Positions 25,321-35,911 are shown, counted from the first letter of the stretch. The stretch: DNA of 64,000 nt from Thalassomonas sp. RHCl1 (GCF_947387555.1 NZ_CANDNZ010000009.1:1-64000), one strand, 5' to 3'. Translations and numbers: made by a program. The notes: generated by a model from the sequence alone, not told the origin.

Positions 25321-25651
25321 AACCTGTCCTGTTTATTTCCCCGGGCTGGCCCCTGTAGCTGGCTTAGGGAGATCTGGTATTTGTGATATTAAAAGCGATA
25401 GTCAGTGTGGCCAGGCCGTATTTCTGGGGAACAGGTGATAGGCCGGGACAAAACCATCCGGATTGATATGGATTTTTGGTTTATGAGCCGGCTGTTACCG
25501 TTCCCGGGCTCCCAGCCTGTGACATTAGTTTTTTCCTGTTTTTTAACAACTAAGCTAGTTGACGGGGGAAGTTGATCGGGCTTTTACCTGGGTATATATT
25601 ACAGGAGGCATGGCGTATCTTGCCCCAGCCATTGGCAACTAAGGATAATCA
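25321..25651. other. Gene-free region after the esterase gene
   Basis: About 330 bases with no supported reading frame on either strand, no clear terminator and no repeat recognised. The promoter of the next gene should lie here. Confidence 0.4.
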
Positions 25652-26446
25652 ATGAAAATTAACCGGAGGCAACTGGCTTGCTTGCTCGCTTCCATTATTA
25701 TTTGTCTTTCCCGGGCTGAGGCAAAGACCTTTATTATCGGCGTTGAGGATGTCAGTTATTATCCCATCTATGATTTCTCTTCTAGCAAAGGCCATGGACC
25801 CAGCTTTACTAAAGAGTTGCTCAGTACTTTTTTTGAAAAACACCAGTACGCCTACCGTTTTGTTGCCTTGCCGATCAAGCGTTTTAACCAGTGGTATATC
25901 GATGAAGGCATAGATTTTAAATTTCCGGATAATGTGCGTTGGCAAAGGGCGGCGGAAAAACACCTGGATATTACTTTTAGTGACCCAGTGCTTAGGTTAA
26001 TGTCCGGGGTTTACATGCTAAAGTCCAGGTTGCCGGTGCAGCGGGATGAGGTGAAGTCTCTGGGCACGATTTTAGGTTTTCATCCTACTTTGTGGTTGGA
26101 TAAAATTAAAGCCAAGCAGGTGATTTTACAGGAAGAGTCTTCGCCGTTGAGTCTTGTTAAACATGTCTTGCATGGTAACCTTGATGCCACGAATATTGAC
26201 GGCAATGTGGTACGTTATAACCTGGGAAGCTTAAAACGAAGCGGTGAGCTGGTATTGAATAAATCTATCCGGCATGAGAGCTATGCCTATCACTTTTCTA
26301 CGATAAAATATCCAGAGGTGATTGCTCAGTTTAATGCTTTTTTAAAGAGCCATGCTTCCCTGGTAAAGACATTAAAGCAAAAGTATCACATTATTGAAGC
26401 GATAAAATTAAGCGCCTACAGTGGTAACCAAACGGAGGGAAAATGA
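25652..26446 (+). CDS. Periplasmic solute-binding-like protein
   Basis: A 264-residue protein with a signal peptide (KINRRQ, hydrophobic core, cleavage near AEA at about residue 24). The remainder resembles the type 3 solute-binding fold (IIGVEDVSYYPIYDF at the start; LLSTFFEKHQYAYRFVALPIKRF; GSLKRSGELVLNK), a form often found without an ABC transporter in Shewanella and Colwellia relatives. It may sense a small ligand in the periplasm. Its stop overlaps the next start by 4 bases (ATGA), so the two genes are probably an operon. The ligand is unknown. Confidence 0.7.
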   Translation: MKINRRQLACLLASIIICLSRAEAKTFIIGVEDVSYYPIYDFSSSKGHGPSFTKELLSTFFEKHQYAYRFVALPIKRFNQWYIDEGIDFKFPDNVRWQRAAEKHLDITFSDPVLRLMSGVYMLKSRLPVQRDEVKSLGTILGFHPTLWLDKIKAKQVILQEESSPLSLVKHVLHGNLDATNIDGNVVRYNLGSLKRSGELVLNKSIRHESYAYHFSTIKYPEVIAQFNAFLKSHASLVKTLKQKYHIIEAIKLSAYSGNQTEGK

Positions 26447-26823
26447 AATATCACCGAGAGCAACTTTTCGGCCGCTGGTACAATACCGATACCGATGAAA
26501 AAGGGATCCAGACCAGTGAATATGCCGAACTGGCCGCCGACGGCAGTTTTGAAATCACTTTTTTAACTTTTGATGACAAGGGGGAGGTCTGTGATAAAGT
26601 GGTGGAGCTGGGCGACTGGGGATTGGTGGGAGATATTCACTTTACCATCACCAAGAGCGAATTAATCGCCAAGGAGCTTTATGCCGCAGATTTGGCTGAC
26701 AGCGGCAACTACCACGCCTACCGGGTGCTGCAGCTGGATAATAAAATTTTTGAGTACCAGCATATCGAAACCAATGAAGTGTATAAGCTGCGCCGGGTCG
26801 CAGATACGGTCGGCCATTGTTAG
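26443..26823 (+). CDS. Small hypothetical protein, lipocalin-like appearance
   Basis: A 126-residue cytoplasmic-looking protein. It starts with LFGRWYNTDTDEKGIQTSEY and runs through repeated beta-strand-like segments (GSFEITFLTF, GLVGDIHFTI, FEYQHIETNEVYKL), an arrangement that recalls lipocalin or DUF4923-like small beta-barrels. I do not recognise a named family. It overlaps the solute-binding-like gene by 4 bases and is likely co-transcribed; a shared role is inferred only from this. Confidence 0.65.
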   Translation: MKYHREQLFGRWYNTDTDEKGIQTSEYAELAADGSFEITFLTFDDKGEVCDKVVELGDWGLVGDIHFTITKSELIAKELYAADLADSGNYHAYRVLQLDNKIFEYQHIETNEVYKLRRVADTVGHC

Positions 26824-26900
26824 CCTGGCTGATTGCTGATGTTTTTCCTGAGCAAAACCTGAACCATTAACCCATATTAACCAGAAAGTCGAGAATACGG

Positions 26901-27809
26901 ATGAAGCCTTTACAAGATGCCAGTTTAATTACCGCGATAAAAACCCCGTTTACCCACAGCGGCGATATCGATCTTCATACTTATGATCTCCTGGTAGAGC
27001 AGCAAATACAGGCCGGTGTCGACGGTATTATTGTTGGCGGCACTACAGGTGAAGGGCATTTATTGAGTTGGGAAGAGCATTTAATGCTGATTGCCCACAG
27101 TGCCAACAAGTTTGGCGGGCGGTTATTGATCATAGGCAATACCGGCAGTAATAACACCCGGGAGGCGATCAAGGCGACTGAAAACGGCTTTGCCACCGGT
27201 ATGGATGCGGCATTGCAAATTAACCCCTATTACGGCAGGACCTCCACCGGCGGCGTACTGGCGCATTTTTCCCGGGTTTTAGATATAGGACCTGCCTTTA
27301 TTTATAACGTGCCCGGACGTACCGGACAGGATCTGACACCTGAGATCATTGAGCCGCTGTCGAAACATAAGCATTTTATCGGGGTGAAGGAATGTGCCGG
27401 CAATGACCGTATCCGTTACTATGAGCAGCAGGGCATTGCCTGTTGGTCAGGCAATGACGATGAAAGTTTTGCCGGGCGTCATCAGTGCAACTCTCACGGG
27501 GTGATTTCGGTCACTTCCAACCTGTTCCCGGGGCTGATGCGCCGGTTAATGGATGATAATGATGCTGAGCTTAATCAGCGGTTGCAGCAGATAATGCACT
27601 GGTTGTTTTGTGAGCCTAATCCGATTGCCATCAATACCGCGTTAATGATGACAGGCGCAGTCTTGCCGGTTTTTCGTCTGCCTTATCAGGCTTTATCCCA
27701 GGCACAAAGAGAGCAGGGGCTGGCCCTGCTCTCGGCGTTTGCAAGTGGCGAATATGTTGGCGAGCAGGCGCAGCTTTTAGCGGACAGTGATTTTATTTAC
27801 CGGGCTTAG
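26901..27809 (+). CDS. dapA: Dihydrodipicolinate synthase, plant-type
   Basis: A 302-residue DapA/NAL-family aldolase with GGTTGEG (near 47-53), the Tyr in IYNVPGRTGQD and the Schiff-base Lys in GVKECAGN. It should condense pyruvate with aspartate semialdehyde, the first committed step of lysine synthesis. The sequence is unusually close to plant chloroplast enzymes: GNTGSNNTREAI, INPYYGRTS, WSGNDDESF, GVISVTSNLFPGLMRRLM and EPNPIAINTA all follow the plant form, whereas E. coli DapA differs in these places. It stands alone, convergent with the downstream RluA-type gene. Whether it is the cell's main DapA or a second copy is not known. Confidence 0.86.
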   Translation: MKPLQDASLITAIKTPFTHSGDIDLHTYDLLVEQQIQAGVDGIIVGGTTGEGHLLSWEEHLMLIAHSANKFGGRLLIIGNTGSNNTREAIKATENGFATGMDAALQINPYYGRTSTGGVLAHFSRVLDIGPAFIYNVPGRTGQDLTPEIIEPLSKHKHFIGVKECAGNDRIRYYEQQGIACWSGNDDESFAGRHQCNSHGVISVTSNLFPGLMRRLMDDNDAELNQRLQQIMHWLFCEPNPIAINTALMMTGAVLPVFRLPYQALSQAQREQGLALLSAFASGEYVGEQAQLLADSDFIYRA

Positions 27810-27843
27810 CCTTGCCTCTGGCAGAAGAAGCATGCCGGTTGCT

Positions 27844-28725
27844 TTATTCTGCCAGCTGTTTTGCAGCAGCGGCAAGTTGCGGCCGATATTCCTTCGGCAG
27901 TTCAATGTTTTGTTTCTCGCCGCTTAAAGGGCAGTTGAAGCTTAATGAAACTGCACAAAGCTGTAGATTCAGGCTGTCGGGGTAGTGTCGCTTTACGTCG
28001 CCGTGTAATCTGTCTGCCACCACGGGCAAATTTATCGAGGCGGCATGACGGCGGATCTGGTGTTTACGGCCGCTGTCTATTTTGACGTCGACCAGGGATA
28101 AATCATGCTGCTTATCATAATTGAGGCAACTAAAGGTGCTTCTGGCACTTTTACCTTCTATCGGCTCAGTGATCACTTGCGGTTGTTCATGTTTACTGTG
28201 GTCGCCATGCACTATGATTTGGTAATGTTTTTCCAGGGCGTGTTGCTCAAACATGGCAGATAAGGCCCGCGCTGCGGTTTTACTGTGGGCAAGCAAGATT
28301 AACCCGGTGGCGGCTTTGTCCAGGCGGTGGACAATAAATACCGGGCGCTCCGGCTTTAGGTGGGTTTGCGCCCAGCGGCTTATGGTGCAGTGATCGCTCC
28401 ATTTAGAGCCCTGAGACAACATGCCGTAGGGCTTATACCAGACGCTGTAATCTTTAAAGTCGCTGATCAGCTGAGCCGGGGGCACTTCTTGCGCCAATAC
28501 CTGACGGTTATAATAAAAATGTAAAACATCCTGTGCTTTAAGCGGCTTTTTTACCCGGCGTAATCTTTGGGTATGTTTGCCCCGGGTTAGCCACAGTGCG
28601 CCTTTATTGATGGCCTGTTTTAATTCGGCAACAGACATTTGGCAATGGCTGCTCAGCAGGGAGATCACCGAATCATTTTCACTTTCTACATCAATATGCT
28701 GCTCTATAATGTCCAATTTTCTCAA
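27844..28725 (-). CDS. RluA-family pseudouridine synthase
   Basis: A 293-residue RluA-family protein. The catalytic motif HRLDKAATGLILLAHS carries the Asp nucleophile, and the family's IDSGRKHQIRRHAA and YKPYGMLSQG segments are present. An S4-like N-terminus precedes the catalytic domain. Members convert uridine to pseudouridine in rRNA or tRNA; the target cannot be told from sequence. The protein is close to the RluA-type annotated near rraB-like genes in Alteromonadales. It is divergent from the RraB-like gene. Confidence 0.9.
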   Translation of the reverse strand: MRKLDIIEQHIDVESENDSVISLLSSHCQMSVAELKQAINKGALWLTRGKHTQRLRRVKKPLKAQDVLHFYYNRQVLAQEVPPAQLISDFKDYSVWYKPYGMLSQGSKWSDHCTISRWAQTHLKPERPVFIVHRLDKAATGLILLAHSKTAARALSAMFEQHALEKHYQIIVHGDHSKHEQPQVITEPIEGKSARSTFSCLNYDKQHDLSLVDVKIDSGRKHQIRRHAASINLPVVADRLHGDVKRHYPDSLNLQLCAVSLSFNCPLSGEKQNIELPKEYRPQLAAAAKQLAE

Positions 28726-28944
28726 ATCCTGCTGCTTTTGCTCTTAAGCTCTTACTGTGAAGAAATACTAAGGTGTTTATAACCGCTGGCTATGATAACA
28801 CTAAGCAGGGGCCGCAGCGGCATAAAAAATCCGCGGCCGGACTTTTTAAAGAAATTTGTTTAATTAAGCCAGTTTAGGCTGGGTTTTAGCGGGTATCGGC
28901 GCTACTATAGCTTTATCCGTTAAGCAGTAAACAAAGAGTAATAA

Positions 28945-29292
28945 ATGGAACGTGATCTAAAGCTTTTCCCCCAAGATAATATCGGCGATGCCCTGTGGCA
29001 GATGTCACAGCAAGGTGATGACCTTTCAATCCCGAGAGAAATACAGTTTTCGGTGTTATTTGCCAGCGAGCAGCAGGCGTTAAAATATGGCCAGCTATTG
29101 CTGGAAAACAACCAGAAACTTTCTTTTTGCCCTTATCCGGATGATAAGGATTATCCCTGGGAGATCACGGCATATCCTGAAGTGGAAGCCAGCTATGAAA
29201 ATATCGCCGCCTACCAGGAGTTGCTGGAAAATAGCGCCCAACCTTTTCAAGGAAAATATGACGGCTGGTACTGTGTTAAAAAGGGCGAATAA
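28945..29292 (+). CDS. RraB-like protein (RNase E regulator family)
   Basis: A 115-residue acidic protein with the layout of the RraB family (PF06877): DLSIPREIQFSVLFASEQQA, PYPDDKDYPWEITAYPEVEAS and a C-terminal YDGWYC. E. coli RraB binds RNase E and lowers its activity, but this protein is shorter and only moderately similar, so inhibition of RNase E is uncertain. It is the first gene of a tight group of three with a small zinc-ribbon protein (2-base gap) and acpH. Confidence 0.7.
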   Translation: MERDLKLFPQDNIGDALWQMSQQGDDLSIPREIQFSVLFASEQQALKYGQLLLENNQKLSFCPYPDDKDYPWEITAYPEVEASYENIAAYQELLENSAQPFQGKYDGWYCVKKGE

Positions 29293-29294
29293 TC

Positions 29295-29513
29295 ATGGCG
29301 CTCGATAGCAAGTTATTTTCCCAACTGCAAAAAAACAGCAGTGACTCTTTTCACCGGCAAAAATCCCTGATCAAAAAAGTGATGGCCGGCAAGAAAAGCG
29401 CTTGCCCTGTTTGCGGGCAAACAATCGCTTTAGCCCAGGCGAAAGCCGGTGAAAAACTCACGGTAAGCTGCAAAAAGGGCTGTACCGATATTGAACTGGA
29501 TGTCGAGCAATAG
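29295..29513 (+). CDS. Small zinc-ribbon-like protein
   Basis: A 72-residue basic protein with CPVCG and CKKGC (about residues 37-40 and 59-63), a four-cysteine pattern that suggests a zinc ribbon. The first 30 residues are helical and basic, so nucleic-acid binding is possible. It begins 2 bases after the RraB-like stop codon and is followed by acpH. The frame keeps coding character throughout. The function is unknown. Confidence 0.65.
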   Translation: MALDSKLFSQLQKNSSDSFHRQKSLIKKVMAGKKSACPVCGQTIALAQAKAGEKLTVSCKKGCTDIELDVEQ

Positions 29514-29548
29514 CTTTTAGCCCCTAAGCGCAATTGCCGAATTTTCCC

Positions 29549-30175
29549 ATGAATTATCTCGCCCACCTGTTTTTAGCCCAAGCGGCATCAAGTAGCTTAT
29601 CGCCGGAAAAGCAAGCGTTAACCCTGGTGGGAAACCTGATGGGGGATTTCGTTAAAGGGCAGCAATTTAGCGAGTATCCAGCTGAGGTGGTCAACGGCAT
29701 ATATCAGCACAGGCTTATCGACAAATATACCGACCAGCATCAAGAGGTGGTTCGGTTAAAAAGCTTGCTGAGCACGAAAAGAAAACGTTTTTCCGGGATC
29801 ATTTCCGATATTGTGTTTGATCACTTCCTGGCAAAAGCATTCACCTCATATTCCTCTGAGCCCTTGCATCATTTCAGTAGTGCTTGCTACCGGCAGCTGG
29901 CTGAACATATTGAGCTGATGCCGGAAAAAATGCAGCGTATGGTTTCACGTATGATAGCGCATGACTGGCTCTCGGGATATCAGGAGCTCTCTTCGGTGGG
30001 GCTGGCTTTAGACGGTGTCAGCCGGCGGATCCGCTTTGACAACCACCTGATTGGCGCTATTGAGGAAGTGCAGGAGAATTATCAGGCTTACCAGCAGGCC
30101 TTTGAGGTCTTTTTTCCGCAATTACTGGCTTTTGTTATCCGGACAGAAGATTTCAATCTCCCTGTACATGACTGA
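29549..30175 (+). CDS. acpH: Acyl carrier protein phosphodiesterase AcpH
   Basis: A 208-residue AcpH of the HD-like family. The N-terminus MNYLAHLFLAQ matches E. coli AcpH (MNFLAHLHLAH), followed by LVGNLMGDFVKG, GIYQHRLIDKYTDQH and IVFDHFLAKAF, which supply the metal-binding residues. It removes 4'-phosphopantetheine from acyl carrier protein. I chose ATG 29549 over an upstream in-frame TTG at 29534 because it aligns with the family start. It is the third gene of a likely operon with the RraB-like and zinc-ribbon genes. Confidence 0.9.
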   Translation: MNYLAHLFLAQAASSSLSPEKQALTLVGNLMGDFVKGQQFSEYPAEVVNGIYQHRLIDKYTDQHQEVVRLKSLLSTKRKRFSGIISDIVFDHFLAKAFTSYSSEPLHHFSSACYRQLAEHIELMPEKMQRMVSRMIAHDWLSGYQELSSVGLALDGVSRRIRFDNHLIGAIEEVQENYQAYQQAFEVFFPQLLAFVIRTEDFNLPVHD

Positions 30176-30224
30176 TAAAATTCCGGCCTGTTTTTATTCA
30201 TAAACACCAGTATTATCTTCCTTT

Positions 30225-30258
30225 ATGAAGGCGCATTATACCGTTCGTCCTGAACATA
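30225..30258. repeat. 34-bp direct repeat, copy 1
   Basis: A 34-base unit beginning ATGAAGGCGCATTATACCG and ending GTTCGTCCTGAACATA. An identical copy lies at 30274-30307, 49 bases on. Each contains the short palindrome GTTC-GTCCT-GAAC. Confidence 0.9.
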
Positions 30259-30273
30259 TGCACCTCTTCGTCC

Positions 30274-30307
30274 ATGAAGGCGCATTATACCGTTCGTCCT
30301 GAACATA
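30274..30307. repeat. 34-bp direct repeat, copy 2
   Basis: Identical to the copy at 30225-30258. It abuts the purL terminator. Similar cores (GTTCATCCTGAAC) are seen at 13225-13237 and as a variant at 49089-49102, so this may be a dispersed intergenic repeat. Confidence 0.9.
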
Positions 30308-30335
30308 AAAAAAAGCGCCTTGCGGCGCTTTTTTT
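30308..30335. terminator. Terminator between acpH and purL
   Basis: AAAAAAAGCGCC and GGCGCTTTTTTT form a 12-bp stem with a TTGC loop; T-runs on both strands allow use from either side. It lies 16 bases past the purL stop codon. Confidence 0.93.
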
Positions 30336-30351
30336 ATGTGGTAAGTTGCGA

Positions 30352-33300
30352 TTAACCGACAAACTTACGGGCGTTACGGAACATTCTCATCCAGGGAGAG
30401 TCTTCCTGCCATTCATCCGGATGCCAGGAGTTGGCCACGGTACGGAATACCCGCTCAGGATGCGGCATCATAATGGTTACCCGGCCATCTGTGGTGGTTA
30501 ACGAGGTGATACCGTCAACCGAACCGTTCGGGTTCGCCGGATAGGTTTCGGTAACGTCACCATAGTTATTGATATAACGCATGGCTACGCTGCCCGACTC
30601 ATTGGCGGCATTAACGGCTTCATCTGAGCTGAATTCGGTACGGCCTTCGCCGTGGGAGACGGCAATCGGCATATGAGAGCCGGCCATACCGTCAAAGAAG
30701 ATGGACGGGCTTTCCTGAATTTCCACCAGTGAGAAGCGGGCTTCAAAACGCTCGGATTTGTTCTGGACAAAGCGCGGCCAGCTTTCACTTCCCGGGATGA
30801 TTTCTTTGAGGTTAGACAGCATTTGACAACCGTTACAGACCCCTAAAGAGAAAGTATCTTCGCGGTGGAAGAATTCGCGGAACATTTCCCGGGCACCGGC
30901 ATTAAACAGGATGGACTTGGCCCAGCCTTCACCCGCACCTAAGACATCACCGTAGGAGAAACCGCCACAGGCAACCAGGCCTTTAAATTCGTTGAGGTCA
31001 ACCCGGCCGGCGAGCACATCCGACATATGGACATCGACAGCGATAAAACCGGCGCGGTCAAAGGCGGCGGCCATTTCCACATGGGAGTTAACGCCCTGTT
31101 CACGTAAAATCGCCACTTTCGGGTTGGTGCCGTTTACTGCGTCTTTAACGATAAGGTCAGCGACGATATCTTCGTTAAGGTCGTAGCTTAAGTCGACATT
31201 TAAGCCCGGATCTTCGGTATCGTATTTAACGTCATACTCTTGTTGGGCACATTCCGGGTTATCACGCATTGACTGCATATGATAAGTGGTTTTTGCCCAG
31301 GTGGTACGGTAATAAGTACGGCTGTTGGCCAGCACTTCTTCGCCGTCGCGGCTAAAGCGGATCATGTCATCGTTATTGAGACGGCCGACATCTGTGCATA
31401 AGGCCAGGATACCGTGTTTTTCAAAGACGGCATGTATGGCATCCACATCGGTTTCGCGAATTTGAATCACCGCGCCGAGTTCTTCGTTGAATAATACCGC
31501 CAAGTCGTCACCGGCTAATTTGCTGATATCGATGTCAACCCCGGTAAAACCGGCAAAGGCCATTTCAGCAATAGCGGTAAATAACCCGCCGTCGGATCTG
31601 TCATGGTAGGCCAGTAACTTGTTGTCGCTGACCAACTCCTGCATGGCATTAAAGAAACCTTTTAATGTTTCAGGATTATCGACATCCGGCGTTTGCTGAC
31701 CCAGTTGCTTATAAACCTGCGCCAGACATGAGCCGCCTAAACGGTTTTTACCGCCGGACAGGTCGATGGCAACAATGCGGCTGTCGCCCAAATCGGTGCG
31801 CAGCTGAGGCGTTACGGTTTTGCGGATATCTTTGACCGCACCAAAAGCGGTGATCACTAAAGAGAGCGGCGAGGTGACCGACTTGTCTTCGCCGTCTTGC
31901 TGCCACTGGGTTTTCATGGACATGGAGTCTTTACCCACGGGAATGGTTAAGCCCAGGGCCGGACAAAGTTCTTCGCCTATGGCTTTAACCGCTTCGTATA
32001 AACCGGCATCTTCCCCCGGATGACCGGCGGCGGCCATCCAGTTGGCGGATAGCTTAATGCGGTTTAAATCGCCGATATCGGCGCCGGCAATGTTGGTTAA
32101 GGCTTCTGCCACCGCCAACCGGGCTGAGGCGCCGTAGTTTAATAATGCTACCGGGGTACGTTCCCCCATAGACATGGCTTCACCGTGGTAGCTGTCCAGG
32201 GCAGAGGCGGTCACGCCGCAATCGGCAACCGGTACCTGCCAGGGGCCGACCATTTGATCCCGGTTGACCATACCCGTTACCGAACGGTCACCGATAGTGA
32301 TCAGGAAGGTTTTCTCGGCGATAGTCGGCAGGCTCAGTAAGCGCTGTGCGGCATCTTCAAGGGTGACATTATCCAGGGCCAAAGGTGCGCCGGTGTCTGT
32401 TTTACTCTGAACATCCCGGTGCATTTTCGGCGGCTTACCCAATAATAAATCTAACGATAAATCGATAGGCGTGGCATTTTTCGGGTCATCGGCAAAATGC
32501 TCATCCGTTAGTGTCAGATGCTCTTCTTCGATGGCCTTACCGACCACGGCAAACGGCGCACGTTCACGTTCACAGATGGCGGTAAAGACCGGCAGCTGTT
32601 CGTCGGAAACCGCCAATACATAACGCTCCTGGGATTCGTTACACCAGATTTCCAGCGGCGACATGCTGCGTTCGTCGTTGGGCACCTTGCGCAGTTCAAA
32701 ATTACCGCCGCGGCCGCCGTCTGAAACCAGCTCAGGGAAAGCGTTGGATAAACCACCGGCGCCGACATCATGGATAAACAGAATAGGGTTATCGTCACCT
32801 AGCTGCCAGCAGCGGTCGATCACTTCCTGACAGCGGCGTTCCATTTCCGGGTTTTCACGCTGTACCGAGGCAAAGTCAAGATCTTCTGCCGACTGGCCGG
32901 AAGCCATGGAAGAGGCTGCGCCGCCGCCGAGGCCGATATTCATGGCCGGTCCGCCTAAAGCTATCAGGTTGGCGCCGACACATATCTCACCTTTTTGCAC
33001 ATGCTGATCGCGGATATTACCTAAACCGCCGGCAAGCATAATAGGTTTGTGGTAACCGCGTACTTCACTGCCGTTAAAAGAATTGACCTGCTCTTCATAG
33101 GTACGGAAATACCCCAGGATATTGGGACGGCCGAATTCATTGTTAAAGGCGGCGCCACCGAGCGGTCCTTCGGTCATGATATCGAGGGCGGAAACGATAC
33201 GTTCCGGTTTGCCAAAATCTGTTTCCCACGGCTGTTCAAAGTTGGGGATACGCAGGTTGGAAACGGTAAAACCGACTAAACCGGCTTTAGGTTTAGAGCC

Positions 33301-34293
33301 GATACCGGTTGCCCCTTCATCGCGGATTTCACCGCCGCTGCCGGTGGCTGCTCCCGGGTAGGGGGAAATAGCGGTGGGGTGGTTATGGGTTTCCACCTTC
33401 ATCAGGATCTGGATATCTTCGTGGTTATAACCGTACACCTTAGACTCGTGATCCGGGAAGAAACGTCCCCCCGGGTTACCTGTCATCACCGCGGCATTAT
33501 CCTTATAAGCACTGAGGACAAAGTCACTGTTGACTTCATAGGTGTTTTTGATCATTTTGAACAAAGACTTAGGCTGTTTTTCCCCGTCTATGGTCCAGTC
33601 GGCATTAAAGATTTTATGGCGGCAATGCTCTGAGTTTGCCTGGGCAAACATATAAAGCTCGATATCGTGGGGATTTCTGCCGAGTTTGGTGAAGTTCTCT
33701 ACCAGGTAGTCGATTTCATCGTCCGCCAGCGCCAGTCCTAAACTGATGTTGGCACTTGCCAGAGCCTCGCGGCCGCCGGCTAAAATATCAACCGAGGTTA
33801 AAGTGCCGGGTTCGGCGCTGGCAAATAAGATTTCTGCCTGTTGCATCTCGGTGAAAATGGTTTCCATCATGCGGTCATGGAGCAGGTTGCTGAGTTGTTG
33901 CTGTTGCTCGTCGTTTAAGCTGTCGCCGGTAATGTAATAAGCTAAACCGCGTTCTAATCGGATAATTTGTTGGAGGCCACAATTGTGTGCGATGTCGGTA
34001 GATTTGGAAGACCAGGGGGAGATAGTGCCGGGGCGGGGAGTGACTAAGAGAAGAGTTCCTGAGGGTTCGTGTTCTTCGATACTCGGTCCATATTTAAGAA
34101 GTTTTTGTAAAACATGGAATTCTTCAGTTGAAAACTCTGCTGAAATATTAGCAAAATGCATATACTCAGCGTAGATATTCGTGATCGGCAGCCCGAGTTC
34201 GGCGCACTGAGATAATATTTTTTTTATTCTAAAATCAGATAGTGCCGGAGCTCCGCGAAGGGTTTTCATCAACATCGCCATAAACTTATTCAC
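30352..34293 (-). CDS. purL: Phosphoribosylformylglycinamidine synthase
   Basis: A large PurL of about 1310 residues, the single-chain form of proteobacteria. It combines a linker, two FGAM synthase (ATP-grasp-like PurM) halves and a C-terminal glutamine amidotransferase domain with the catalytic Cys in GVCNGCQML. It converts FGAR to FGAM in purine synthesis using glutamine and ATP. The exact start is unclear: the frame opens with GTG at 34293, but ATG codons at 34281, 34275 and 34269 are closer to the E. coli start (MMEILRGSPALSAFR), and no start has a strong ribosome site. It is divergent from mltF, as in E. coli. A TATAAT at 34328-34333 is the probable -10. Confidence 0.96.
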   Translation of the reverse strand: MNKFMAMLMKTLRGAPALSDFRIKKILSQCAELGLPITNIYAEYMHFANISAEFSTEEFHVLQKLLKYGPSIEEHEPSGTLLLVTPRPGTISPWSSKSTDIAHNCGLQQIIRLERGLAYYITGDSLNDEQQQQLSNLLHDRMMETIFTEMQQAEILFASAEPGTLTSVDILAGGREALASANISLGLALADDEIDYLVENFTKLGRNPHDIELYMFAQANSEHCRHKIFNADWTIDGEKQPKSLFKMIKNTYEVNSDFVLSAYKDNAAVMTGNPGGRFFPDHESKVYGYNHEDIQILMKVETHNHPTAISPYPGAATGSGGEIRDEGATGIGSKPKAGLVGFTVSNLRIPNFEQPWETDFGKPERIVSALDIMTEGPLGGAAFNNEFGRPNILGYFRTYEEQVNSFNGSEVRGYHKPIMLAGGLGNIRDQHVQKGEICVGANLIALGGPAMNIGLGGGAASSMASGQSAEDLDFASVQRENPEMERRCQEVIDRCWQLGDDNPILFIHDVGAGGLSNAFPELVSDGGRGGNFELRKVPNDERSMSPLEIWCNESQERYVLAVSDEQLPVFTAICERERAPFAVVGKAIEEEHLTLTDEHFADDPKNATPIDLSLDLLLGKPPKMHRDVQSKTDTGAPLALDNVTLEDAAQRLLSLPTIAEKTFLITIGDRSVTGMVNRDQMVGPWQVPVADCGVTASALDSYHGEAMSMGERTPVALLNYGASARLAVAEALTNIAGADIGDLNRIKLSANWMAAAGHPGEDAGLYEAVKAIGEELCPALGLTIPVGKDSMSMKTQWQQDGEDKSVTSPLSLVITAFGAVKDIRKTVTPQLRTDLGDSRIVAIDLSGGKNRLGGSCLAQVYKQLGQQTPDVDNPETLKGFFNAMQELVSDNKLLAYHDRSDGGLFTAIAEMAFAGFTGVDIDISKLAGDDLAVLFNEELGAVIQIRETDVDAIHAVFEKHGILALCTDVGRLNNDDMIRFSRDGEEVLANSRTYYRTTWAKTTYHMQSMRDNPECAQQEYDVKYDTEDPGLNVDLSYDLNEDIVADLIVKDAVNGTNPKVAILREQGVNSHVEMAAAFDRAGFIAVDVHMSDVLAGRVDLNEFKGLVACGGFSYGDVLGAGEGWAKSILFNAGAREMFREFFHREDTFSLGVCNGCQMLSNLKEIIPGSESWPRFVQNKSERFEARFSLVEIQESPSIFFDGMAGSHMPIAVSHGEGRTEFSSDEAVNAANESGSVAMRYINNYGDVTETYPANPNGSVDGITSLTTTDGRVTIMMPHPERVFRTVANSWHPDEWQEDSPWMRMFRNARKFVG

Positions 34294-34327
34294 CAGTTTA
34301 GTTAAAGTAGGGATAAAAATCGCGCGT

Positions 34328-34333
34328 ATTATA
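34328..34333 (-). promoter_or_regulatory. -10 element of purL
   Basis: A perfect TATAAT on the minus strand, 35-60 bases upstream of the possible purL starts. No convincing -35 or PurR operator was recognised. Confidence 0.5.
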
Positions 34334-34447
34334 GATGAAATGCTCCGCCTTGATAAGCGTTTAAAGCGATCAAAATTCAGTTATTATTTTATCGGGATGA
34401 AAAAATATCTTTGCTAAAAATCCAGACAAGCGACACAATTAGAATAT

Positions 34448-35911
34448 ATGAAGAATAAAAACGAAAAGTTCAATCACATCAAGTGTTTCACCCTCGGCAT
34501 ATTTGTGCTGGCGCTAACCCTTGTTTCCGGCTGCCAGCCGATGAAGGAAACCGCCGGGTTAGAGCGCATCATCGAGCGCGGTTATGTCAATGTCGGCACC
34601 CTGTTCGGCCCCAACAGTTATTACCTCGATGCCCATGGTCCTGCAGGGTTTGAATATGAACTGGCAAAGAAATATGCCGATCACCTTGGCGTCGAGCTTA
34701 AAGTGGTGCCCAGCTATAACCTGGAAGAGCTTTTTCCTAAACTGGATAACGGCGATGTCGACTTTCTAGCGGCCGGGTTGGCGGTAACGCCGAAACGTTT
34801 GGCCCGCTATAACTTTGCCCCCAGCTATGATGAAGTGAGCCAGAAGCTGGTGTTTAAGCAAGGGAATGTCCGCCCGAGAGCATTAAAAGATCTTACCGGC
34901 AGTTTTATGGTGGCTTCAAGCTCAAGCCATGCGGAAAACCTGATGAAACTGAAAGAAGAACACAGCGAGCTGAGCTGGCAGGAAACGTCTGAGCTCGACA
35001 GTGAAGAGCTGCTGGTAAAAGTGCTGGCAGGGGAGCTTGATTATACCGTATCCGACAGTCATACCCTGGCGATCAACCGCCGCTATTATCCGGAAATCAG
35101 CATAGGTTTTACCATCAAACAGCCGGAGCCGCTGGCCTGGCTGGTGAGTAAGCAGCAGGACGATTCCATTTTAGCCAGTCTAATTGAGTTTTTCGGTGAA
35201 GTTCACCAGGACGGCACCCTGCTGGCGCTGGATGATAAGTACTACGGCCATGTCGAGCAGTTCAATTACGTCGATACCCGGATGTTTATCAAGGCGATAG
35301 AAAAGAAATTGCCTAAGTACCAGGAGCTATTTGTTAAGCATAACCAGGAGCTTGACTGGCGCTTGCTGGCGGCCATCAGCTATCAGGAGTCCCATTGGGA
35401 GCCGCATGCCCGCTCTTATACCGGGGTCAGGGGCATGATGATGCTCACGCTGGCCACCGCCAAGCAAATGGGCATTAAAAGCCGGCTTGATGCCGAGCAA
35501 AGTATACGCGGCGGCGCCAAATACTTTAAAAAGCTGATTAATTTGATGCCGGCGCGTATTCCTGCCCCGGACCGTATCTGGTTTGCCCTGGCCTCTTATA
35601 ATGTTGGTTTTGGCCATTTAAATGATGCCCGGATCATTACCGAGCGCCAGGGGGGAGATCCGGATCGCTGGGTGGAAGTGAAAACCCGCCTGCCGCTGCT
35701 GAAACAGAAAAAATACTATAAGCACACCAAATACGGCTATGCCCGCGGTGATGAGCCGGTGAATTATGTGGAAAATATCCGGCGTTATTACGATACCCTG
35801 ACCTGGATGGATGAAAAGGCGAAAAAAGAGAAGATGCTCAATGAAGTTGAGCAGCTTAATGAGACAGATGAGCCTAAAGAGACAGAGCAGCTTAGCCTCA
35901 GTGGTGAGTAG
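34448..35911 (+). CDS. mltF: Membrane-bound lytic murein transglycosylase F
   Basis: A 487-residue lipoprotein with a lipobox (LVSGC, Cys near 29). The first part (about 40-270) is a type 3 solute-binding-like domain and the second (about 280-440) a family 1 SLT transglycosylase domain with the catalytic Glu in SYQESHWEP and the motifs GVRGMMMLT and [10 protein letters not shown]. MltF cuts peptidoglycan glycan strands to 1,6-anhydromuropeptides in the periplasm, with the regulatory domain controlling access. The divergent purL/mltF pair is conserved in many gammaproteobacteria. The acidic C-terminal tail is variable. Confidence 0.95.
   Translation: MKNKNEKFNHIKCFTLGIFVLALTLVSGCQPMKETAGLERIIERGYVNVGTLFGPNSYYLDAHGPAGFEYELAKKYADHLGVELKVVPSYNLEELFPKLDNGDVDFLAAGLAVTPKRLARYNFAPSYDEVSQKLVFKQGNVRPRALKDLTGSFMVASSSSHAENLMKLKEEHSELSWQETSELDSEELLVKVLAGELDYTVSDSHTLAINRRYYPEISIGFTIKQPEPLAWLVSKQQDDSILASLIEFFGEVHQDGTLLALDDKYYGHVEQFNYVDTRMFIKAIEKKLPKYQELFVKHNQELDWRLLAAISYQESHWEPHARSYTGVRGMMMLTLATAKQMGIKSRLDAEQSIRGGAKYFKKLINLMPARIPAPDRIWFALASYNVGFGHLNDARIITERQGGDPDRWVEVKTRLPLLKQKKYYKHTKYGYARGDEPVNYVENIRRYYDTLTWMDEKAKKEKMLNEVEQLNETDEPKETEQLSLSGE

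Noticed and set aside
34294-34447. Possible PurR operator between purL and mltF
   Set aside because: The nearest candidate (AAGCGTTTAAAGCGATC) departs too far from the PurR palindrome.
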